Below, in pieces: positions 58,792-64,000 of a stretch of 64,000 bases of DNA (the stretch's first letter is position 1; each line of letters starts with the position of its first letter). A program made the translations under genes and the position numbers. The stretch comes from Papaver somniferum (lineage: Eukaryota > Streptophyta > Magnoliopsida > Ranunculales > Papaveraceae): the NCBI RefSeq assembly GCF_003573695.1, contig NC_039365.1, positions 80,487,082-80,551,081 of the forward strand. The letters are read 5' to 3'. The notes under the pieces are model-generated. The model did no database searches. It was given only the letters and a program-made list of their open reading frames with translations, and was not told where the DNA came from.

Positions 58792-61160
58792 TGTTAGAGC
58801 ATTGCTCGGTCGAACTCCCATGCGTTGCTATCTCAAGCATGTTTGTCAATGTTAGTGATCAAACCTATAAGTCTTGATTTCTAGTCTACTATAGCTAAGT
58901 CTCGGACTAGGATAGAAAGTGTAGTTGATCTCAAGGACTTCATGGAGATTCATCATACAAGACGAAAAACTACTCAAGAAACCGGTGGAACTTCATCGAC
59001 AAAAAGGTATGTGGAGACTTGAACTTATCTATCACTCAAAAGTCAATCTACTCTATCTCCTACTCTTTGAGACAAAAATTCGTATGCTATATATAGACTT
59101 TGATCACATTTGGTAGTTCTTCGATCAAGTTTATCTTTACCAAGTGACGAAAGTCATGATATGTTTCAATCACTTTGAAAATTGCTTTGACGAGAAATGG
59201 TGTAACAACTACATAACGTCCTCTAAGAATGTTTCAATGATTGAAATAAGAGTTTGGATTACATAACTAATGATGGACATAAGCATTGTTATGGAAACAC
59301 ATTTATGTATAGGTCCTATTCCTTGAATCAAAGTTTGTGAACATTGTTGATCAAGAGAACCGGAAGAATGACGTGAGCCAAGTCCGCGAACCGTCAAAGT
59401 TCTCAAACCCGAGAATTTCTGCTGGAGTTGGCAAACTATTTGCGTGAAGCTAAGTCCGCTAACCGGCGAAGTTCTCATACCCGAGAATTTCTGCTGGAGT
59501 TTGTAAACTCTGCCCGGTAACTTAAGTTCACGAACATAGTCTGCGAACTTGAGAAGGTTATATATCTAAAGATGATTTCTTAACTTAAACTTAAAAAGAC
59601 TAAGGAATGCAGTTTGCAAACCGTGGCTATAAAAGTTCATGAACCGATTCAAGTGAATCAAATCATCTTTTCTTCAATTGTGTCTTGTGTAGTACATGAG
59701 ATTTCCTTGCAATTGAAAAACTCTCTAACTAGTTCATTTGAAATCATTTGAACTAGTTATGGTAAATAAGAACGTGGTTGATATGTAATGCTCATATGGC
59801 TAACCTTTTGGTTAACTATTGTTGAACCAACAAGTGCATATGTTTGGGTACGGTTAACAAACCTAGAAGCGTGCATTTTCATTGGTGTGTAACAAGCTAA
59901 GTTTTCGATCTAACGGTTTAGAAATATTAGCTTGAATATAAATCAGGTTTTCATGTAACAGTGAATATTGATTGTTTTGTTACCAAGGTAACTTAATTGC
60001 AAATCCTGATTTGAAAGACTATATAAGGGGAACTCTAGTATCTGTGCAAAACTAATCCCCACACCTTATGTGTGATACTAGTTTGCGTACTAGATTCGGT
60101 TCTCCTTTAACCTTTGGTTTTCTTCTTCTAAAACCAGGTTAACGACTTAAAGACTTCATTGGGATTGTGAAGCCAGACCGATACTACTTTTATCGTAGTT
60201 GTGTGATCTGATCTTGCATCTTCTATCGTATGAGTACAATCATTTTGATTGGCTTGAGATTGATATCTCCGATAGGAAACATATAAAAAGTAATCACAAA
60301 CATCTTCGACTCATTGTTTGTGATTCTACAACATCTTGTTTCTCTACCATACGATTAAGATTGTTGTGAGGTGATTGATAACTCTAGGATGTTCTTCGGG
60401 AATATAAGACCGGATTATCAATTGGTTCCTGTTCACCTTGATTATTATCAAATGACGAAACAAAACCTTTTAGGGTTTATCTGTGGGAGACAGATTGATC
60501 CTTTGATAGACTTGTCTGTGTGAGACAAATTTTTTTATTATCAAGTCATCGACTTTGGGTCGTAGCAACTCTTAGTTGTGGGTGAGATCAGCTAAGGGAA
60601 TCAAGTGCGCAGTATCCTGCTGGGATCAGAGGCGTAGGTAGTACAACTGTACCTTGGATCAGTGGGCGACTGATTGGGGTTCAACTACAGTCCAGTCCGA
60701 AGTTAGCTTGGAGTAGGCTAGTGTCTGTAGCGGCTTAATACAATGTGTGTTCAATCTGGACTAGGTCCCGGGGTTTTTCCGCATTTGCGGTTTCCTCGTT
60801 AACAAAATTTCTGGTGTCTGTGTTATTTATATTTCTGCATTATATTATTTTATCTTTATAATTGAAATAATACAGGTTGTGCATTTAGATCATCAATTAG
60901 AATAATCCAACCTTTGGTTGTTGATTGTCATTGATTGATCCTTGGATATTGGTCTTTGGTACCATCCAAGTTATTCCTTCTATTTGATTAGAACTCGCAG
61001 TTCCTGCTTGAGTAAATCAAATCAAAAGAGAGATATAAACTCGTTGATATACTTTTAATTGATCGAGTCTTGTTGATTCTCTTAAAAGTATATTCGAGTT
61101 TGTCCATACAGATTGCTAAGCGAAATATTGGGTGGTGTTGTTAGACCCCCGCTTTTTTCA
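58792..61160 (+). repeat. E5 5' LTR
   Basis: 2369 bp, TGTTAGAGCATTGCTCGG to CCCCCGCTTTTTTCA; same family as the E2 LTRs, in opposite orientation. TATA candidate TATATATA at 59088-59095; shared block at 60753-60808. Confidence 0.93.
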
Positions 61161-61162
61161 AT

Positions 61163-61174
61163 TGGTATCAGAGC
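61163..61174 (+). other. E5 primer binding site (initiator tRNA-Met)
   Basis: TGGTATCAGAGC two bases after the LTR, a perfect copia primer site. Confidence 0.95.
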
Positions 61175-61226
61175 AGGCAAACACGTTCAAGACCTTACAA
61201 GTCTGTGTTTGTAGCGATCTGCCTCT

Positions 61227-62213
61227 ATGGATAAGTGTATCTCTGATAACGCAACATCAGTTCAGAGTCATTCAGGAGTGCTTCAAAGTTCCGAAACTTC
61301 TGAGAAAAACTCTAAAATCTGTCCATCGACTGAATCTGCATTCAACTGGGAAAAAATATCTTGATGAACAGTTGGATGATCTTTCGGATGATAGTGATTC
61401 AGAAGAGGGACAAAGCATTGTTGAGGAAGTCTCTCAATATATCAAGATGTTTGACTGCGCATTAAAAGAAAAGAAGTCAACAACCTGCTTGAGTAAATAC
61501 ATGGGTCCTCTTTGTCAAGAAAAGAGAAAGTTGAGAAAACTCTTTAAAGGATATGATGGTGGATATAAACTCTTACAATCTATCGTTAAAGATCATGAGG
61601 AAGATGTACGCACAAAAAAAATCTGAATGTGATAATCTTTTTTGAAATCTCTTCGTGTTGAAAGAAAGACTTGCAGAAACTGAAGTAAGATATGACTCTC
61701 AACAAAAACTTTTTAACGACAAAGAGCGCAGTCTTCTCGCCAAAGAAAAATCCTTGAAGATTGATCTTGCAGATGCGCTGAAAAGGTAAAATCACTGGAA
61801 GAGAATCCGAATAGATTCAATTCTAGCTCCACGAAATTATCTTCTATGCTCGGAGCATGTAAAAAACATCGTGATACACGTGGTCTGGGCTATAAGGAAT
61901 AGACGCTCCAAAAACTAGTAAGATAAATTTTGTTAAAGCTGTTGATAATTCTCCATGTGAAAAACCTTTGGCAGCTTGCGCTGGTCCTAAAAACAAGGAT
62001 TTGAATCCTTCTAAAACTGCTCACAAGATAAAGGTCCAAAATAATTCCTTTAACTGTTACTATTGCGGGAATAAAGGACACTCTGAGCAAAGATGTCGCT
62101 TTCGGTTGAGGAATGGAAAGCTTCATAACATTCTTACATGGATGTCTAAAGAAGTTATTAAACCGGTGTCACACATTGTTGGAAAGGGCACTTTCAACAC
62201 TCACGGAATGTAA
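61227..62213 (+). pseudogene. gag: E5 gag, C-terminal type, broken
   Basis: Starts at ATG 61227 in the same leader context as E2 gag, but the N-terminal DUF4219/UBN2 domains are missing. The first frame ends at 61362-61364. The overlapping frame gives an acidic, coiled-coil-like stretch (DDLSDDSDSEEGQSIVEE, EKRKLRKLFKGYDGGYKLL) to 61626. More helical sequence follows to about 61790. MLGACKKHRDTRGLGYKE (61848-61901) resembles the conserved GDKRGLGY stretch of Sirevirus gag. CYYCGNKGHSEQRC (62055-62096) is a CX2CX4HX4C knuckle like the one that precedes pol in Sireviruses. Several stops and frame changes. I infer a deletion of the gag N-terminus rather than a new protein. Confidence 0.7.
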
Positions 62214-62237
62214 TGTGATAAATCCTTTCTTAATTGT

Positions 62238-62570
62238 GTGTTCAATACAAAAAATGCCTACAATGGAAGAAGGAAGAATGGCGAAAGAGTGTCTGACCCT
62301 GCAAAGAGAAAAAGGCATAGGAGAAAGAAAGAAAAGTTGAATTCCTCGTCTCTCCCTGAAGAAGGTTGCAAATCCAAGACTTCCGTTCCAGACTTCATAC
62401 ATATCAACAATCGAGTCTCAGATCTGAAAATCAGTGTAAACAGACTCAAACAGAGCATCAAGAAAACATGGAAAGCGGTTGATTCAGGTACTCCTAACTC
62501 TTCTCCTGATAATACTTCTTCAGCTGTGACAAGTAATGTCTATCTATATACCCTTGAAAAGGAAAAATAA
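62238..62570 (+). CDS. E5 basic ORF (110 codons), unknown
   Basis: ATG to stop just after the gag remnant. The product is strongly basic (PAKRKRHRRKKEKL), then has a helical part (NRVSDLKISVNRLKQSIKKT) and a Ser/Thr/Asn-rich end. It could be a former gag-linker segment. No family recognised; expression not supported by anything I can see. Confidence 0.35.
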   Translation: MFNTKNAYNGRRKNGERVSDPAKRKRHRRKKEKLNSSSLPEEGCKSKTSVPDFIHINNRVSDLKISVNRLKQSIKKTWKAVDSGTPNSSPDNTSSAVTSNVYLYTLEKEK

Positions 62571-62931
62571 GAAGTGAATATTGATGAGAAAGATGCTCAT
62601 CTTAATACACCATGACTGCATAAGGTTGCATCCCTCTTTTAATAAAGAAGGATACTCTTTGTTCTCAAGATGCTCATCTTGAGAAAGTTGGCAGGAGTGT
62701 ATTGAGTTATTGTTTAAGGAGTTATATTCTTCTCTAGATTTTTTTTTCATCCCTCCGCTAAGTGTCCGCCACTTGGCAATTCTCTCTTGTACATCTTTGA
62801 TTCTCCTTTTCCCTGGGTCTCATATGTGTTTTGACCGCAAGTACACGTATCGGACCCACACGAACACCATGGTTCCTAGGGTTTTTGGAATGCCTTATAA
62901 ATATTGTGTTCCATGAGGTCAAAAGATTCTA

Positions 62932-63228
62932 TTGAATTCTTTTTGTGTGTGCACAATGGATGGAAGCAACAAGATTGATGAAGTCGAGCAGGGCAAGACC
63001 AGTGAGTTGATTGTTGTCTCCATAACATGCTTTCATGATGTTGATCATGAAAACAAACTACATGTTCAGATATCTTCGCAACTGGTAGGAAATCTTCTTC
63101 GAGACTTTAAAGTAGTACATGAACATCTCGGGATTGCAACAAGGAATCTTGTTTTTCTAAAAAATGAACTAAAGAATGCAACTGATGAACTCTTCCGTGT
63201 TCGATCTCTAGTTGTTGACAAGGTTTAG
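62932..63228 (+). CDS. E5 small orphan ORF (98 codons)
   Basis: The last ORF before the 3' region, in the same place as the E2 and E3 small ORFs. It may start at the second ATG (62956, MDGSNKIDEVEQ). The C-terminal half is probably a coiled coil (ATRNLVFLKNELKNATDELF). It shares no clear sequence with the other two apart from position, size and helical tail. Unknown function. Confidence 0.45.
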   Translation: MNSFCVCTMDGSNKIDEVEQGKTSELIVVSITCFHDVDHENKLHVQISSQLVGNLLRDFKVVHEHLGIATRNLVFLKNELKNATDELFRVRSLVVDKV

Positions 63229-64000
63229 GGTGTTTCAGATCTTGTGTCTCGTTTGTTCTGCTTATTAGCCTAGTACGTCTTCTTTTTGGCTTAGTTGGAA
63301 GAATAACTAGTGCTTTGAATAACAATGATTGTGACTACACATAGCTATTATTCTTCATCTTCTTGTTTCTTTTTTTAGGTTTATTGGTTTAAATTCTAAA
63401 ACTATTTGGAGGATGATGTTTTGCAGTATTAATCTTTATGATTTTGTATATTGCAATTTGTTATGGGATATTGGTGTTTACGTCCGTGAACTATGTTTGT
63501 CCCATACTTTGTCAAAAGTAAAGTCGTTCATGTTGATATTCATGTATTGATAAAAGAATGAATGGACTTTTGACATATACAAAATTTAACCCTATATTGT
63601 CAAATATTTGATGGAAGATAGGTTAAAATCTTTTGTGGACAAGGATGATGTCTATTGATTGTCGTTATGCAAATAGTGATTGAAGATAGAATGAATCCTT
63701 GTATATTTCGCAGTATTGATCATCCTTGATCCATATTTTATGTGTATACTGCCTTACTCCATAAGTTTTTCTTGTGTTGAGTATATGAACGATTAAGTTA
63801 GTCATTTCCGTATGGTTAACTTAGTCATCGCTCCGTAAGTTTACTTATGTTGATCATAATCAATTAAATTGATCACTTTTTGTGTTTAATTTGGTTGCGT
63901 ATTCCGATTAAACTAATCATGGGTTTACTTATGATTAATTAGATTGATTTTTTGGATATAGAAATCATTCATATGGTTTTGGTGTCCAATAAAAATCCTT
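63229..64000 (+). other. E5 3' region, truncated by window end
   Basis: Collinear with the reverse complement of about 21841-22830 in E2 (for example GGCTTAGTTGGAAGAATAAC near 63284-63310). It includes the same degenerate TTACTTATG/CTCCGTAAG series (about 63745-63930). No gene seen. Confidence 0.75.

Larger units (their letters stand above)
58792..64000 (+). mobile_element. E5: Sirevirus-like copia element without visible pol, right end outside window
   Basis: A 5' LTR (58792-61160), a perfect initiator-Met primer site, a broken gag C-terminal region, two small ORFs, and a 3' region collinear (inverted) with that of E2. The left TSD should be CATAT (58787-58791). By alignment with E2 its 3' LTR should start about 700 bp past the window end. 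The interior up to that point has no protease, integrase or RT motif. Confidence 0.88.

Noticed and set aside
1..64000. A new defence, secretion or metabolic system
   Set aside because: All recognisable coding sequence belongs to retrotransposons, and the unknown ORFs are small and lie inside them.

Overview
This is plant nuclear DNA: an intergenic retrotransposon graveyard with no host gene, tRNA or rRNA gene that I can support. The lineages present (Athila and Tat type Ty3/gypsy, Sirevirus-like Ty1/copia with initiator-Met primer sites, and an L1-type LINE) and the nesting depth point to a dicot with a repeat-rich genome. My recollection of similar LTR blocks makes me think of Papaveraceae, but that is a low-confidence guess. 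All names below (E1, E2, ...) are mine.

Layout. E1, a minus-strand Tat-like Ty3 element carrying only gag and protease, covers positions 1-35045. Its right LTR is 31824-35045. Its left LTR begins just before the window and is split: 1-2075 and 13918-14910. A 5'-truncated LINE (2076-13917) sits in that left LTR, and an Athila element (2557-13723, TSD ATTTG, two 1.7 kb LTRs, recognisable but frameshifted gag-pol) sits inside the LINE. The E1 interior (14911-31823) is split by E2, a minus-strand copia element (18687-29598, TSD GTTTC). E2's right LTR holds a solo LTR (27282-29304, TSD CATAC).

From 35046 to 56800 only the right halves of successively older hosts are seen. E1 lies in the left LTR of E3 (35046-44965, copia, gag plus a small orphan ORF, with a nested solo LTR at 35602-38423, TSD CAACA). 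E3 lies in LTR C4 (44966-47236), C4 lies in LTR D (47237-48342), and D lies in the archaeal-type RNase H region of a minus-strand Tat element (48343 to about 56800, with a solo LTR at 52438-55236). The left halves of all these must lie, in mirrored order, left of position 1. From about 56800 to 58791 there are two oppositely oriented fragments of a copia-type LTR. One of them is interrupted at 58792 by E5, a plus-strand copia element that runs off the window.

How it works together: only Athila carries a nearly full gag-pol and it is broken in several places. E1, E2, E3 and E5 look non-autonomous, with gag, or gag plus protease, or gag plus a small ORF, and would need reverse transcriptase and integrase in trans. 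The most interesting points are the readable insertion order, the pol-less Sirevirus-like group with a small ORF where pol should be, and a roughly 50-nt block shared by otherwise different LTR families. I did not find a convincing new biological system.
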